Assembly: GCA_017936765.1 (NCBI GenBank) | Contig: JAGBEX010000040.1 | Span: 1 to 50,361 of the forward strand | From: Clostridia bacterium | GTDB taxonomy: Bacteria; Bacillota; Clostridia; Christensenellales; Aristaeellaceae | Direction: 5' to 3' | DNA length: 50,361 nucleotides | Shown: piece after piece, positions 33,702 to 43,401 of the stretch | How positions within the stretch are numbered: position 1 is the stretch's first letter | Layout: each line of letters begins with the position of its first letter | Translations under genes and position numbers: made by a program | Notes under the pieces: model-generated | The model's database searches: none | What the model was told of the DNA's origin: nothing | Seen by the model: the letters and a program-made list of their open reading frames with translations, nothing else

Positions 33702-34506
33702 AAGACGAATGGACTATCACCTGCACACCCTGCACTCCATGGACGGCAAGCAAACCATGGACGAGCTGTGCCAGAGCATGGTGGAAAAGGGCGTGGAGGA
33801 GATCTGCCTCACCGAACATATTGAACCCGGTCACCCCGGGGAGGGCATCGACGTGCCACCCATCTGGGACGTGTGGTTGCAGGAAGTGGCCGAGTGCCGA
33901 ACCAAGTACCCGCTGCTGACCATCCGCACCGGGGTGGAGATAGGCGATAACCCTCTGTGCCGCCACCAGACCAAGGCCTATCTGGACGAGCTGCCCCTGG
34001 ATTTCCGCCTGCTGAGCCTGCATCTGGTCAATGGCATCGACCCCTATGATATCGACAAATATTTTGCCGGCAAGACCCGCGACCAGGCTTACCGGGAGTA
34101 TGTGGAGGCCAAGGTGGAGTCCATCACCGACTGGCTGGATTTCGACAGCGTGGCGCATATCGGCTATGTGGCCAAGTATTCCGCCTACACCGGGCCGGAG
34201 CGGGCGCTGGTGTATCAGGACGCACCGGATGCCTTTGACACCTTGCTGCGCTATGTGATCGACCACGACAAGTGCATCGAGATCAACACCTCCGGCTATG
34301 CCACCACCGGGGACTTTCTGGCGCATTCCACCATCGTGAAGCGCTACATCGAGCTGGGGGGCGAGCAGTTCACCTTCGGCAGCGACAGCCACAATGTGGA
34401 CAGGAACTATGCCGACATCGAACGTGCCAAGGATGCGGTGCGCGCCATGGGCGGGAAGTATCAGGCCAGCTTCTGCCAGCGGAAAAAGACCCTCTACCGC
34501 ATCTGA
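33694..34506 (+). CDS. PHP-domain histidinol-phosphatase family protein
   Basis: A 270-residue polymerase-and-histidinol-phosphatase fold enzyme. Metal-binding motifs are DYHLHTLHS near the N-terminus, TEHIEPGHP, EIGDN, SLHLVNG, VAHIGY, and the C-terminal FGSDSHN. The length fits HisJ/HisK-like phosphatases that make histidinol from its phosphate, but no his gene is nearby, so other phosphoesters are possible. The start is uncertain: GTG at 33694 has AAAAGGA 9 nt upstream and is preferred; GTG at 33685 abuts that site and ATG at 33709 is also possible. The parS site overlaps the start, so ParB binding could affect expression. It is probably co-transcribed with addA. Confidence 0.85.
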   Translation: MEQRRMDYHLHTLHSMDGKQTMDELCQSMVEKGVEEICLTEHIEPGHPGEGIDVPPIWDVWLQEVAECRTKYPLLTIRTGVEIGDNPLCRHQTKAYLDELPLDFRLLSLHLVNGIDPYDIDKYFAGKTRDQAYREYVEAKVESITDWLDFDSVAHIGYVAKYSAYTGPERALVYQDAPDAFDTLLRYVIDHDKCIEINTSGYATTGDFLAHSTIVKRYIELGGEQFTFGSDSHNVDRNYADIERAKDAVRAMGGKYQASFCQRKKTLYRI

Positions 34507-34628
34507 TCATGTGGTGATACCCCTGTGCAAATAAAGTGGAATTAGGGACAAAAGTGGGTTTTTACCGCAAAAATGAACCAAAAAAGTAATAAAAAATGGG
34601 TTTTTGTTGCTGAAAATATGAAAAAAGT

Positions 34629-34657
34629 TTGACAAAAAGGGTTAATCGTGGCATAAT
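34629..34657 (+). promoter_or_regulatory. Promoter for the MBL-fold hydrolase gene
   Basis: TTGACA (34629-34634), a 17-bp spacer and CATAAT (34652-34657), followed by a leader of about 95 nt containing a short ACCGTC/GACGGT hairpin (about 34676-34696) and AAGGAGG. Confidence 0.8.
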
Positions 34658-34759
34658 GGCATGGATGAGCCAGCACCGTCTGCCCTTGGACGGTCTTTAT
34701 TAATAGATACCTTTTCCTGACGCCGGAGCTTTCCGGCCATTCAAGGAGGCGCTCATTCC

Positions 34760-35659
34760 ATGGAGCAACTGCTCGATATCACCTATTATCATCACAGCGG
34801 GTTTTCCGCCGCGCTGGATGACACGCTGCTGATCTTCGATTATTGGACCGGCGAGCATGGGGAGCTTCCCTTTCCCAAGCGCATCACGCCGGAAAAGCTG
34901 AAGGACTTCAAGGAGATCGTGGTGTTTGTGAGCCACGAGCATCCGGATCATATGGATCCCGAGGTGTTCGAGTGGCGCAAGGATCTGCCGGTGACCTACA
35001 TCGTTTCCCACGATATGCCGGTGGGTACCCGCGGCAAGCGCATGGCCCCCGGCGACAGCTACACCGTGAGCGAAAACGTGAAGGTCCGCGCCTTTGAGTC
35101 CACCGACCTGGGCGTTTCCTTCCTGGTGGACTTGAAGGGCATCAAGCTCTTCCACGCCGGAGACCTGAACTTCTGGCATTGGCGTGAGGAATCCACCCTC
35201 AAGGAGATCGAAGAGGCGGATCAGGACTTCCAGCAGGCCATCATTCCGCTGAAGGACGAACCCATCGACGTGGCCTTCTTCCCGGTGGATCCCCGCCAGG
35301 GTCGCCTGTTCGATGCGGGCGCCAACACCTTCATCCTCAGCGTGAAGCCCCGTTTGCTGATCCCCATGCACTTCTGGGGCAGGGCGGAGATCGCGGTGGA
35401 ATTTGCCCGTCGCGCACGTTGCCGCGAGACCGAGGTGCTGGCCATGACCCGCTATGGCGAGCAGATTCGCCTGCAATTCGAGGACGACGGCTATCTGACC
35501 ATCCACCTGCTCAGCGCCCCGGAGGCGGTGCCTGCCCCCAAGGTGAGCGAGCTGCCTGTGGATGCCCAGCCCACCGGCGAGGCGCAGGTGAATTTGCAGG
35601 GCTACGAAGAGAACGATCCCTTCATCGAGACGGATCTCCCGGTGAAGATGGATGAATAA
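34760..35659 (+). CDS. MBL-fold metallo-hydrolase, UlaG-like
   Basis: A 299-residue metallo-beta-lactamase fold enzyme. It opens ITYYHHSGFSAALDDTLLIFDYW, has the metal motif SHEHPDHMD (HxHxDH), then LFHAGDLNFWHW and a late MHFWGR His, as in UlaG/YtnP-like hydrolases. The C-terminal about 40 residues are an Ala/Pro/Glu-rich tail unlike the family core. Substrate is unknown. It has its own promoter and a strong convergent terminator. Confidence 0.85.
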   Translation: MEQLLDITYYHHSGFSAALDDTLLIFDYWTGEHGELPFPKRITPEKLKDFKEIVVFVSHEHPDHMDPEVFEWRKDLPVTYIVSHDMPVGTRGKRMAPGDSYTVSENVKVRAFESTDLGVSFLVDLKGIKLFHAGDLNFWHWREESTLKEIEEADQDFQQAIIPLKDEPIDVAFFPVDPRQGRLFDAGANTFILSVKPRLLIPMHFWGRAEIAVEFARRARCRETEVLAMTRYGEQIRLQFEDDGYLTIHLLSAPEAVPAPKVSELPVDAQPTGEAQVNLQGYEENDPFIETDLPVKMDE

Positions 35660-35662
35660 AGG

Positions 35663-35692
35663 AAAAGAACACCTGATGTCAGGTGTTCTTTT
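35663..35692. terminator. Convergent bidirectional terminator
   Basis: A perfect 14-bp palindromic stem (35663-35676, 35679-35692) reads AAAAGAACACCTGA and its complement. A/T tails make it active in both directions for the MBL and SDR genes. The SDR stop is 2 bp away. Confidence 0.92.
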
Positions 35693-35693
35693 C

Positions 35694-36404
35694 TTATGCC
35701 TCCAGCGTCCATCCATGGTCGCCGTGGTAGATCATTTGCTTTGTCATGCCCCCATCGATGCACAAATTCTCCCCGGTGATGAACCCCGCTCGCTCCGAGC
35801 AGAGGAACAGCACCGCGTTGGCAATGTCCATGGGGTCGCCAACGCGCCCGGCGGGCTGCTGCACCGCATCCGCACCGTGATACACCGTGTAGGCCGTGTC
35901 GATCCAGCCAGGGGAGATGCTGTTCACCCGCGCCCTGCCTGCCAGGCTCACCGCCAGAGCGTGAGTCAGGGCTGCAATGCCGCCCTTGGCAGCGGTGTAG
36001 CTCTCCGTTTGGGGCTGGCTCATGCGGTCGCGGCTGGAGGATATGTTGATGATGCTGGCCCCCTGGCTGAACACGGGCAGGAAAAGCTTGGTGAGGTAAA
36101 ACGCCGCCGTGACGCCAACGTTCAGCGCTTGGGTGAAGTCCTCCCAGGTGCAGGCATCGATGCCCTTCATCATGGGCGGGGCGTTGTTCACCAGCACGTC
36201 CACCCGGCCATGCTCTGCCATCACCTTGGCCGCGAAGGCCTCCAGGGTAGCCTTGTCGCCAATGTCCCCCTGGAAATACCCGCCCGGCAAAACGTCGATC
36301 ATGCACACCTTGGCGCCCGCCTTTTCAAAGCACTCGCAAATGCACTTGCCAATGCCCATGGCGCCGCCGGTGACCACGACCACCTTATCATCAAAGCGTT
36401 CCAT
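35694..36404 (-). CDS. Short-chain dehydrogenase/reductase
   Basis: A 236-residue classical SDR. Cofactor motif TGGAMGIGKCI is near the N-terminus, with DV after the second strand suggesting NAD preference. NNAPP replaces the usual NNAG(I/S). Active-site residues are Ser in INISSSRD, and the YTAAK motif (Tyr and Lys). SPGWIDTA and the C-terminal GENLCIDGGMT follow. Substrate is unknown. The ATG follows GAGGTG, and only 12 bp separates it from the upstream DUF1015 gene, so the two form an operon. Confidence 0.93.
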   Translation of the reverse strand: MERFDDKVVVVTGGAMGIGKCICECFEKAGAKVCMIDVLPGGYFQGDIGDKATLEAFAAKVMAEHGRVDVLVNNAPPMMKGIDACTWEDFTQALNVGVTAAFYLTKLFLPVFSQGASIINISSSRDRMSQPQTESYTAAKGGIAALTHALAVSLAGRARVNSISPGWIDTAYTVYHGADAVQQPAGRVGDPMDIANAVLFLCSERAGFITGENLCIDGGMTKQMIYHGDHGWTLEA

Positions 36405-36416
36405 TGCTGCACCTCG

Positions 36417-37670
36417 TCAGATGATCTTCTTGCACTCCATGTAGAACCGCTTCTCGTGGGCGTGACCCATGGAGAAGGTCTTGCGGGGCAGGGTACCCAG
36501 CTGCTGAATGGCGCTGAAGAAGCTGCCCTTGTCGATGGGCGGCACCAGGAAGCCCACGCAATGGTCCTTCTGCGCCAGCTCCCGCACCACGTCATCGCCG
36601 TGGATGTAGTCGATCTCCGCCTCCGGGTGGCGGCGCAGGTAGTCGTCCAGGTAGCGCTGCAGGGTGTCCACGGGGATGGCCCCATCGGGGTTGGTGATGG
36701 CGGCGGTGATCTCCATGCCTCCATACAGCACCTGCACCTGCTGCTCGCCGCTGTCCTCGCTCAGGTCCATGCCGCGCTCATGGCAATACAGCGTCCAGTC
36801 CTGCATCAGTTCCGCACCGTTCACATTCATCAGAATGCGGTGGATGGGTTCAAAGTTCAGGGCGTCGTCGTGGATGTTCTCCACCTCGCACAGGGCAAAG
36901 CGGGCGGGATGGTTCTCCTGCTGCTGGGCAGTCAGGCTGGGCTTGAGGGCTTCCCAGGCTGCCTTGGCGGTGGCCAGGGAGTGATTGCCGTCGCCCACGG
37001 CAAACAGCAGGGGATCCGCGCCCTGGCGCTGCTTCACCAAGTCCAGCGCCTGGGCAATGGCGGCGATGTCGCTCTCGCTCTCCACCGCCCAGCCCCGCAG
37101 GTGACCGCCCTCCTTCATCAGCGGGAAGTCATAGAGGGGGCGCAGGGTGTCCCGGCGGGCATAGAGGGGCTCGATCACCGACTGCATGGGGTCGTCCACC
37201 AGCATCATGATGTGGCTCATCTCAATGGCCGCGCCCTGGCGGATGGCCAGGCGGGCAGGCAGGCGGGCGGCAATGGTCTCCTCGGTGGGGCGCACCAGGG
37301 GCTTGGCGCCCTTGGTGTAGTCATACTGCTCCAGGTCCACCGCGCACACCAGGCCAATGCGCTGGCCACTGAGGGTAGAGCGCTCCACCAGCACATAGCC
37401 GCAGGCCACGGCCTCCTGCAAAATGCCCTTTGCCAAATAATCCACCATGGTCTGGTTGATCACCGGCACCCGGGCCTCCGTTTCGCTCAGGTAGCACTCT
37501 GGCAGCATCAGCCGCAGGGTCGAGGGCGCGTCGCCTACCTGCAGCGCCACATCCTCCCAGTATTCCGGCTGGGAGGTATACTGATCGCAGGCCACGCAAG
37601 CCCAGGTGGTGGGATGCACATCCTCCCGGGGCAGGAGGATGCTGGCGGGGCAGATGCCGATGTTTTTCAT
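36417..37670 (-). CDS. DUF1015 family protein
   Basis: A 417-residue protein of the conserved DUF1015 family, starting MKNIGICPASILLPREDVHPTTWACVACDQYTSQPEYWEDV. It has the family's 'FAVGDGNHSLATAKAAWE' motif and 'LNFEPIHRIL'. The family is widespread in anaerobes, often beside serine or hydroxy-acid metabolism genes, but its reaction is not established. The start at 37670 is placed 9 nt after AAAGGA. It is the first gene of an operon with the SDR, which suggests the two act on related metabolites. It is divergent from the DUF378 gene. Confidence 0.9.
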   Translation of the reverse strand: MKNIGICPASILLPREDVHPTTWACVACDQYTSQPEYWEDVALQVGDAPSTLRLMLPECYLSETEARVPVINQTMVDYLAKGILQEAVACGYVLVERSTLSGQRIGLVCAVDLEQYDYTKGAKPLVRPTEETIAARLPARLAIRQGAAIEMSHIMMLVDDPMQSVIEPLYARRDTLRPLYDFPLMKEGGHLRGWAVESESDIAAIAQALDLVKQRQGADPLLFAVGDGNHSLATAKAAWEALKPSLTAQQQENHPARFALCEVENIHDDALNFEPIHRILMNVNGAELMQDWTLYCHERGMDLSEDSGEQQVQVLYGGMEITAAITNPDGAIPVDTLQRYLDDYLRRHPEAEIDYIHGDDVVRELAQKDHCVGFLVPPIDKGSFFSAIQQLGTLPRKTFSMGHAHEKRFYMECKKII

Positions 37671-37747
37671 TGCAAACATTCCTTTCGGTTGCATAATTGA
37701 TGGTCAAGCGGTTCATCCTGTGATTATCAACAAGGAGGAGGGTTTTT

Positions 37748-37951
37748 ATGATCGATACGATCTCCCTGCTGCTGGTCATCGTTGGTGCGGTGAACTGGCT
37801 TTTGGTAGGCATTTTCCAGTTTGACATTGTGGCCTGGCTTTTCGGCGGCCAGGGCGCGCTGATCAGCCGCATCATCTACACCATCATCGGTGCAGCAGGT
37901 CTGTGGTGCATCTCGCTGCTATTCAGGGATAAGGACAGGGCAAAGATGTGA
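37748..37951 (+). CDS. DUF378 small membrane protein
   Basis: A 67-residue protein with two membrane segments (MIDTISLLLVIVGAVNWLLVGIF and a second around IIYTIIGAAGLWCISLLF). The 'LLVIVGAVNWLLVGIFQFDIVAWLFGG' pattern marks the DUF378 family. Function is unknown. AAGGAGG precedes the ATG and a strong terminator follows. Confidence 0.92.
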   Translation: MIDTISLLLVIVGAVNWLLVGIFQFDIVAWLFGGQGALISRIIYTIIGAAGLWCISLLFRDKDRAKM

Positions 37952-37952
37952 T

Positions 37953-37980
37953 AAAAGCGGAGGATGATCCTCCGCTTTTT
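37953..37980. terminator. Terminator after DUF378 (bidirectional)
   Basis: An 8-bp GC stem GCGGAGGA/TCCTCCGC flanked by AAAA and TTTTT, 2 bp past the DUF378 stop. It may also serve the convergent secreted-protein gene ending at 38046. Confidence 0.9.
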
Positions 37981-38045
37981 AGCATACATGGACATGGGGA
38001 AAAACGCAAGGGATTACGGATTTGAAGCACGAAGAAAAACAAAGA

Positions 38046-38732
38046 TCATTTCTCCAGGCTCTTCATCACCAGCTGATACTCCGTATTCATCGCCAGCGCC
38101 GCCGAAAGGTCATGATTGATCTCCGCCGTCAGCGTTTCGCCCTCAAAGGTTACGCCCTCGTAGGAGTCCTTGGGGAAGAGCTGCACCGCCATCTGCCCGC
38201 CCAGGGCAAAAATGTGGGAGGAAACCAGCGTCTGGCCATGGTCCTGCACATCGGACAGAAACACCCTCGCCATGGGGTCGTAAATGCTTCGCATCATGTC
38301 ATTGGTGAAAAATTCATAGGCGTCCAGCTGGCTCTCCTGCTGGGGGCAGGCGCTGGAATAGGCACCTGGGAGGACTTGGAGGATACTGTGCGTGGTATCA
38401 TCGCCGCCAATAAAGTTGATCGCAGCGCAGTCGAGAATGTAGGCCAGGGGCTTGCCCTCCAGGCAGCAGACGGTGATGGCCGTCTGATCGTCCCACACAT
38501 AATAGTAGAAGCTATCATACTGCTGGCGGCTGATGGTAAAGGACAGCAGCGTACCGGGCATACCCTCCACATAGGCCAGCTGATCGGCGGCATAGACCAC
38601 CTGATCGATGCTCAGCACATCACCCATGCCGTTGAAGAAGGTCTGCACCTCCTGGGGCATGGCATTCTCCGCCACGGCAGGCAGGGAGGCGAGAAGAAAA
38701 AGGGAGCAAATAAGAGAAAAAAATCTTTTCAT
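38046..38732 (-). CDS. Secreted hypothetical protein
   Basis: A 228-residue exported protein I do not recognise. The signal peptide (MKRFFSLICSLFLLASLPAVAEN) is followed by a globular region with 'YYYVWDDQTAITVCCLEGKPLAYILDC' and 'DAYEFFTNDMMRSIYDPMARVFLSD'. Short beta strands with a central helix are likely. GAGGAGG fixes the start at 38732. It is monocistronic with a promoter at 38807-38836. Its base composition matches the GC-rich core, unlike the island to its right. Confidence 0.75.
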   Translation of the reverse strand: MKRFFSLICSLFLLASLPAVAENAMPQEVQTFFNGMGDVLSIDQVVYAADQLAYVEGMPGTLLSFTISRQQYDSFYYYVWDDQTAITVCCLEGKPLAYILDCAAINFIGGDDTTHSILQVLPGAYSSACPQQESQLDAYEFFTNDMMRSIYDPMARVFLSDVQDHGQTLVSSHIFALGGQMAVQLFPKDSYEGVTFEGETLTAEINHDLSAALAMNTEYQLVMKSLEK

Positions 38733-38806
38733 TTTTGATGACCTCCTCTGAGTTATGTGGTAAAACAGAACAATATTTGCAACAATCATTGCATAGAAAT
38801 TAATTT

Positions 38807-38836
38807 ATTTTATTCTGCTGCTATATCATCTGTCAA
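38807..38836 (-). promoter_or_regulatory. Promoter for the secreted hypothetical gene
   Basis: On the minus strand TTGACA (38831-38836), an 18-bp spacer and TAAAAT (38807-38812), with a leader of about 65 nt. Confidence 0.75.
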
Positions 38837-39075
38837 GACATTTTGAGTTTTTCCTAAAAAGATTAGTAATGTTGTTGCATCAATCAATTACTTTCTCAAA
38901 AAAAGCCGAGATCAAGATGGATAAGAAAAACAGGAAGATAGTAAATAGACTTAATATAGTAAAAAGAAAAGGAGTCCTATTGAAAGTAAATGTATGTTGT
39001 GATAAAATAAAACTGATATTGTATGTCATTTTGAAGAAACGGATGTTCTATATATTAGTTCGCGATGAAAGGAGA
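38837..39075. other. AT-rich stretch at island border, no gene seen
   Basis: Very AT-rich sequence, in contrast with the GC-rich genes to the left. An open frame here (from 38869) has no recognisable content until it runs into the helicase remnant, so it is probably non-coding or highly decayed. Confidence 0.5.
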
Positions 39076-39625
39076 ATGCACATATCGGTACAGCTGTTTT
39101 CGCACAACATGCAGGCGTATAAGGCAGCGAAAGAGATGCTGGACAAGACGTACAAGGCGGCAGTCATTCATCCGACGGGTACGAGCAAGAGTTATATCTC
39201 CTTTATACGGGTGAGGAGAATCTGGGGAAGCGTTATATATGGTTCTCTCCAAGTGACTATATATTCGGCGTTTAATAGAAAAACATCCTTCGCGTTGTTA
39301 CGGATTATCATGTGGACCAAATTGTCTTTCTGACCTACGCTCGCCTCATGCTGATGAAAGATGACGAGCTGGCTGCGCTTCTTCCTTACGACATGATCCT
39401 CGATGAGTTTCATCGCTGTGTCGGAAATCATTGGGGGAAATGGCATCGAGCGTCTGCTACATATGTATCCGGATGATAAGCTGTTTAGACTTTCCGCAAC
39501 GAAAAATCACTATCTGGACGGACAACGCGATATGGCAGAGGAGATGTTTGAGGGTTGTATTGCTAGCAAAATGACACTGGGCGAGGCGGTTGTTCGCGGG
39601 ATTTATCCGGCACCGGTATATGATT
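39076..39625 (+). pseudogene. Remnant of a DEAD/DEAH-box helicase
   Basis: Pieces of one superfamily 2 helicase occur in order but in different frames. First comes QLFSHNMQAYKAAKEMLDK, then AAVIHPTGTSKSYISF, a motif I where GTGKS is expected. KRYIWFSPSDYIF and FLTYARLMLMKDDELAALLP follow, then DEFHRC (motif II) and LFRLSATKNHYLDGQRDMAEEMF (motif III). At least three frameshifts and an internal stop separate them. ATG at 39076 with GGAGA upstream is the old start. The fragment ends at VVRGIYPAPVY, where it joins an unrelated ATPase remnant. Confidence 0.8.
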
Positions 39626-39793
39626 GATGAGGAAAACATCCTTGCTTTTGTTTCGCATTCGATGGGAAAGATGTACTCATTCTGCAATAAGTGCATTTGG
39701 ATGTCGAACGGGGAGATAATCAAAATTGGAAATCTTTCTGAACTGTCAAAAAAGTATGAAGCATATATGTATACTCAAAAATATATGATATAG
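39620..39793 (+). pseudogene. C-terminal remnant of a Wzt/TagH-type polysaccharide-export ATPase
   Basis: About 58 codons reading DEENILAFVSHSMGKMYSFCN, then KCIWMSNGEIIKIGNLSEL and a YEAYM end. VSHSM corresponds to the H-loop, and the IWMxNGxI segment is typical of ABC ATPases that export O-antigen or teichoic acid. Everything before the H-loop, including Walker A and B, is missing. It abuts the helicase remnant and lies 38 bp upstream of the glycosyltransferases, consistent with a decayed polysaccharide locus. Confidence 0.75.
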
Positions 39794-39831
39794 GGAACAG
39801 GAAAAAACGAAATGCGGGAGAGGAAAAAAAT

Positions 39832-41715
39832 ATGCAAAAAAAGATAACGATCATACTGCTTCTTTTGGGCAGACCAGAGAAGCAAAATGAGGATCTGCAT
39901 AGAAAGATGGAAGTGATGCAGAAACTTAGCAGTCAGGCCCAAATTATTGTGGCGGGTGACGGACCCATTTGGAATGCATGTCCGCTTATTCAAATGATTC
40001 CGACAATGGATGGAATCGTATTTGTGCATTGTGATCAGAATCAAGCATTTCCTGCCAGCGTGATCAATACTGCTTTGTCACACGTAAAAACAGAATACGT
40101 GATGTTTTCGTTGCTGAAAGACCCCGTGGAGAGCCGTCTGGAAGCATTTTCTAGCGCGATCGAAGAGTATGAAAAGCAGCACAAGGAAGAAACAGAAAAT
40201 GATAAACCAATATTCTATATCAACTCGACGGCAGAAGAATATTTGCCAGCTCCGTTCGTGAATTGGTTCAGCTACGACCGAATGCAGAATAACGAGCGGT
40301 GTTTTGGTTTGGGTATGACATGTACACCCTTGTCGGTAATAAATCACATGGGTGCATTTGATGAGTCGCCGCTTCTTTTGGAGGAGATTGAACGATGGTT
40401 TGCGTTGGCGATTACAAAGCAGCAGAACCTTCAGCAGGCAGGAATAGAGGAAATCGCATATCCGTCTTTATACGAGTATCCGCTGCATAATCATTTGACA
40501 TATGCCAGAGATTTGGCGCGGCGATATGCGCTGTATTGTCATGGAATCGCGGCGCCGGAGAGAACTGCGCAGCAAAATGCGATTGCATTTGCGAACGATT
40601 GCAACGAGCAGGATGCGGTGCTGTATGAAAGAATTACCGGCATCAGAGCCAACGAAGATACGCGCTATACGTCTAAATATCGAATTCTTATTCTGGGCGG
40701 AGTTTGGGAATATCATCATAATCAGATTTGTTTTTATAATTATATTGAAAAGCTTTATGGACAGGGTTTCGCAACATTTACAGCTGCTTATGAATACGAC
40801 ACTCCGGCAACAGCTGCACTGAACTATGATCTGGTGATCTTCACGAGAACAAGAAGTGAGAATGCCTTGAAGATCATGAAATTCTGTCAAGAACGGAATA
40901 TCCCAACGCTATATATGATCGACGATAATTGGACGTCAATAGCCAAGGATCATCCGGATCAGGGCGAGATTTTTATGCCGGGCAAACCGGATTATGATCA
41001 TTTCATTGAAGCGCTTGGTTTGTGCAAAGCGACATGGCTGTTCAATGATATCCTGAAGAAAGACATATTACCGTACACGAATTGTGTGAAAAAATTCCAG
41101 ATTTCTGTGAATCCAGATTTGTTTAGTGCAGAGAATCCCCGTGAACGGAAGGATGATGAAATCTGCATTGGATTTTCTGGAAGTATGCGGTTTGATGATG
41201 TGGCATTCAGGGCATTGGCGCGTTATGCGAGAAGAAACAAAAAAACAAAAATTATTCTGCTGGGTGGCTTATCAAAGGAACAGGAATTACTCTTTAAAAA
41301 CATACGCTGTGAAAGAATACCGTTTATGGGGTATAAGGGTTATGCAAAGAACATTGCCAGACTGAATCCAGACTTGTTGATAGCGCCGCTGCAGGATACG
41401 CATACATCCCGGTCAAAATGCTTCAATAAATATGTTGAAAGCGGCGTGGTGGGTATAGCTTGCATTTATTCACATGTGCCGCCGTATACAGATGTTGTGA
41501 AAGAAGGCGTCAACGGATACTATGTCGAAGAGGATACGGAAGATGGATGGTATAATAAAATCTGTCAGGTTCTTTCCGATATTCCTACGCTGAGAAAGGT
41601 GCAGCAAAATGCAAAGGCGGATGTAATGGAGAATTATTCACTTGAGAGGGTTTGCACGGCCTTTGTTTCAAAGATTCAGGAGGTTATTGAGGAGGATGAA
41701 ATCGGCGATGATTAA
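39832..41715 (+). CDS. Large two-module glycosyltransferase
   Basis: A 627-residue protein. Residues 1 to about 230 resemble a GT-A/GT2-like module (ITIILLLLGRPEKQNEDL..., VAGDGP, FVHCDQNQAFPASVINTALSHVKTEYVMF), although a clear DxD is not evident. Residues about 280-620 are GT-B/GT4-like: YRILILGGVWEYHHNQ, IPTLYMIDDNW, CIGFSGSMRFDDVAF, then KIILLGGLS, and LNPDLLIAPLQD with SRSKCFNKYVESG and VKEGVNGYYVEEDTEDGW at the donor site. It likely adds sugars to a surface polysaccharide. Codon use is AT-rich, unlike the surrounding genome. It overlaps the next glycosyltransferase gene. Confidence 0.85.
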   Translation: MQKKITIILLLLGRPEKQNEDLHRKMEVMQKLSSQAQIIVAGDGPIWNACPLIQMIPTMDGIVFVHCDQNQAFPASVINTALSHVKTEYVMFSLLKDPVESRLEAFSSAIEEYEKQHKEETENDKPIFYINSTAEEYLPAPFVNWFSYDRMQNNERCFGLGMTCTPLSVINHMGAFDESPLLLEEIERWFALAITKQQNLQQAGIEEIAYPSLYEYPLHNHLTYARDLARRYALYCHGIAAPERTAQQNAIAFANDCNEQDAVLYERITGIRANEDTRYTSKYRILILGGVWEYHHNQICFYNYIEKLYGQGFATFTAAYEYDTPATAALNYDLVIFTRTRSENALKIMKFCQERNIPTLYMIDDNWTSIAKDHPDQGEIFMPGKPDYDHFIEALGLCKATWLFNDILKKDILPYTNCVKKFQISVNPDLFSAENPRERKDDEICIGFSGSMRFDDVAFRALARYARRNKKTKIILLGGLSKEQELLFKNIRCERIPFMGYKGYAKNIARLNPDLLIAPLQDTHTSRSKCFNKYVESGVVGIACIYSHVPPYTDVVKEGVNGYYVEEDTEDGWYNKICQVLSDIPTLRKVQQNAKADVMENYSLERVCTAFVSKIQEVIEEDEIGDD

Positions 41716-43369
41716 GGTTGCGTTGGTTTCACAGTCCCCCGGTTTTGCGGGTGGAGAGAAAATGTTGTATGAATTGGCAAAGCTGCTAAAGCAAACCGGA
41801 TACTATGAACCGCTAATGTTTATTCCGGATGATGGGGCAACCGTTGCCCTGCAGATGATTTGCGAAAAGGCGAAGATTCAGACGGTTTCATTTCGGGCAT
41901 CTCAATGGTATGTATTTTATGAATCAAACCAGTTGCATGAGATCAACAGCAAACTTGTAAAAGACAAGGCTATGCTGATGGACTTGTATTTGCGCTATGA
42001 TGTGGGATTGGTGATAATCAATACCTTGACGAATCTGGCACCGGCGATGGCTGCTCATGCACTTCAGCTGCCGACCTGTTTGTGGATTCATGGGATTCTT
42101 GACAGTTATTTGCTGCCGTCGGGAGATCTCAGACTTCGACTTTTGATTGATCGATATATTATGAATATCTGTGATCAAGTGGTATGCTGCTCTGAATGGA
42201 CACAGAATTACTATGGACCCCTGACACAAAAACCGATTCGGACAATCTTCAACTGGATAGAAGGAGCCAACGGCGTATCACCGATTTCAGATACAAAATT
42301 ATTTGTTTGTCTGAATACATTTGATCAGAACAAAGGTGTGGAAACGCTTTTGAAGGCAGCTCAAATTTTGAAAAAGAAAAAATATGAATTCTTGATCAAA
42401 TTATATGGAACAGGTGAAGAAGAAGCGAGACTGCGAAAGTTTGTTCGAAAAAACGATTTGGGAAAGCATGTCGAGTTCTGTGGAAGAACAAATGACGTAG
42501 ATAAGGTTTATCGGGCATGTTATTGTCTTGTTCAGCCGAGCTATATTGAATCATTTGGACTTACTGTTGCAGAAGCAATGTCATATGCCAGGCCGGTTAT
42601 TGCTGCAAAAAACGGCGGAGCAGAAGTTGTTATGAAGGATCGGGAAACAGGATTGCTGGTTCCCAAACGTGATGAATATGCGCTTGCACAGGCAATGATG
42701 CAAATGCTTGAAAATCCGGAAATGGGCAGCCAGATGGGAAAAAAAGGAAGAAAGAGATATGAGGAATTATTCTCTCCCGAACAAGCAAAAACAAGTTTCA
42801 TTCAGTTGATTGATGAAATGCTTGCAGATCGCAAGAAGCCTTCTTGTGTTGACTTGCTTTTGGATGACACATGGGAATATCTTTTTTCGAACGCATCAAC
42901 ACCTGTTGTGCCGTCAAATATCGGATTGTTTCCTGCAACAGTTCGAAAGAGCTATAAAGAAATTGATAGCAAACAACTTGCATTCTCAAGCAACATAAGG
43001 AAAAAGCGCGTATATCGAGTCCATTGCAACAAAGAATCTTTTTCAGAAATCAGGATATGTATCGACACGCTTGGAAACAAGCTCGATGGTCATATGAAGG
43101 TAAAAATCAAGAATGGAAAAGATGTCAGATATGGCCTGCTTGATTTGAAGACATATGTTCCCGATTATTGGACATGTATTCAATTTAAGCCTATGAATGA
43201 TGTGTTTGGAAAATTGCTTACAATCACATTGGAAATTGACTATCAGGATGATTCGGCATATGCAGGTGTATTTGAGAATGCTTCGAAAATCACAGTTCTA
43301 ACGAAGATCATGAGGAAGCTAAATCTGACATATGTTATCAAGGATCTGCTGTTTGTAGATTTTGAATAA
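41708..43369 (+). CDS. GT4-family glycosyltransferase with extra C-terminal domain
   Basis: A 553-residue GT-B enzyme. It begins [27 protein letters not shown], has PTCLWIHGI and [12 protein letters not shown] in the acceptor domain, and the donor-domain motifs [51 protein letters not shown] (the ExxxxxxxE pair) and [17 protein letters not shown]. Residues about 420-553 form an extra, probably beta-rich, domain that I do not recognise. The start is uncertain: ATG at 41708 has GGAGG 12 nt upstream, while ATG at 41696 abuts that site. It overlaps the upstream gene by 8 bp and shares its AT-rich composition. Its target is presumably the same surface polysaccharide. Confidence 0.88.
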   Translation: MIKVALVSQSPGFAGGEKMLYELAKLLKQTGYYEPLMFIPDDGATVALQMICEKAKIQTVSFRASQWYVFYESNQLHEINSKLVKDKAMLMDLYLRYDVGLVIINTLTNLAPAMAAHALQLPTCLWIHGILDSYLLPSGDLRLRLLIDRYIMNICDQVVCCSEWTQNYYGPLTQKPIRTIFNWIEGANGVSPISDTKLFVCLNTFDQNKGVETLLKAAQILKKKKYEFLIKLYGTGEEEARLRKFVRKNDLGKHVEFCGRTNDVDKVYRACYCLVQPSYIESFGLTVAEAMSYARPVIAAKNGGAEVVMKDRETGLLVPKRDEYALAQAMMQMLENPEMGSQMGKKGRKRYEELFSPEQAKTSFIQLIDEMLADRKKPSCVDLLLDDTWEYLFSNASTPVVPSNIGLFPATVRKSYKEIDSKQLAFSSNIRKKRVYRVHCNKESFSEIRICIDTLGNKLDGHMKVKIKNGKDVRYGLLDLKTYVPDYWTCIQFKPMNDVFGKLLTITLEIDYQDDSAYAGVFENASKITVLTKIMRKLNLTYVIKDLLFVDFE

Positions 43370-43401
43370 TCCAAGGATTTGCAAGAAAAAGGAATCGCAT
43401 A

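Noticed and set aside
38869..39333. A 154-codon ORF as a real gene
   Set aside because: Its first two thirds have no recognisable content, and the rest is one frame of the broken helicase.
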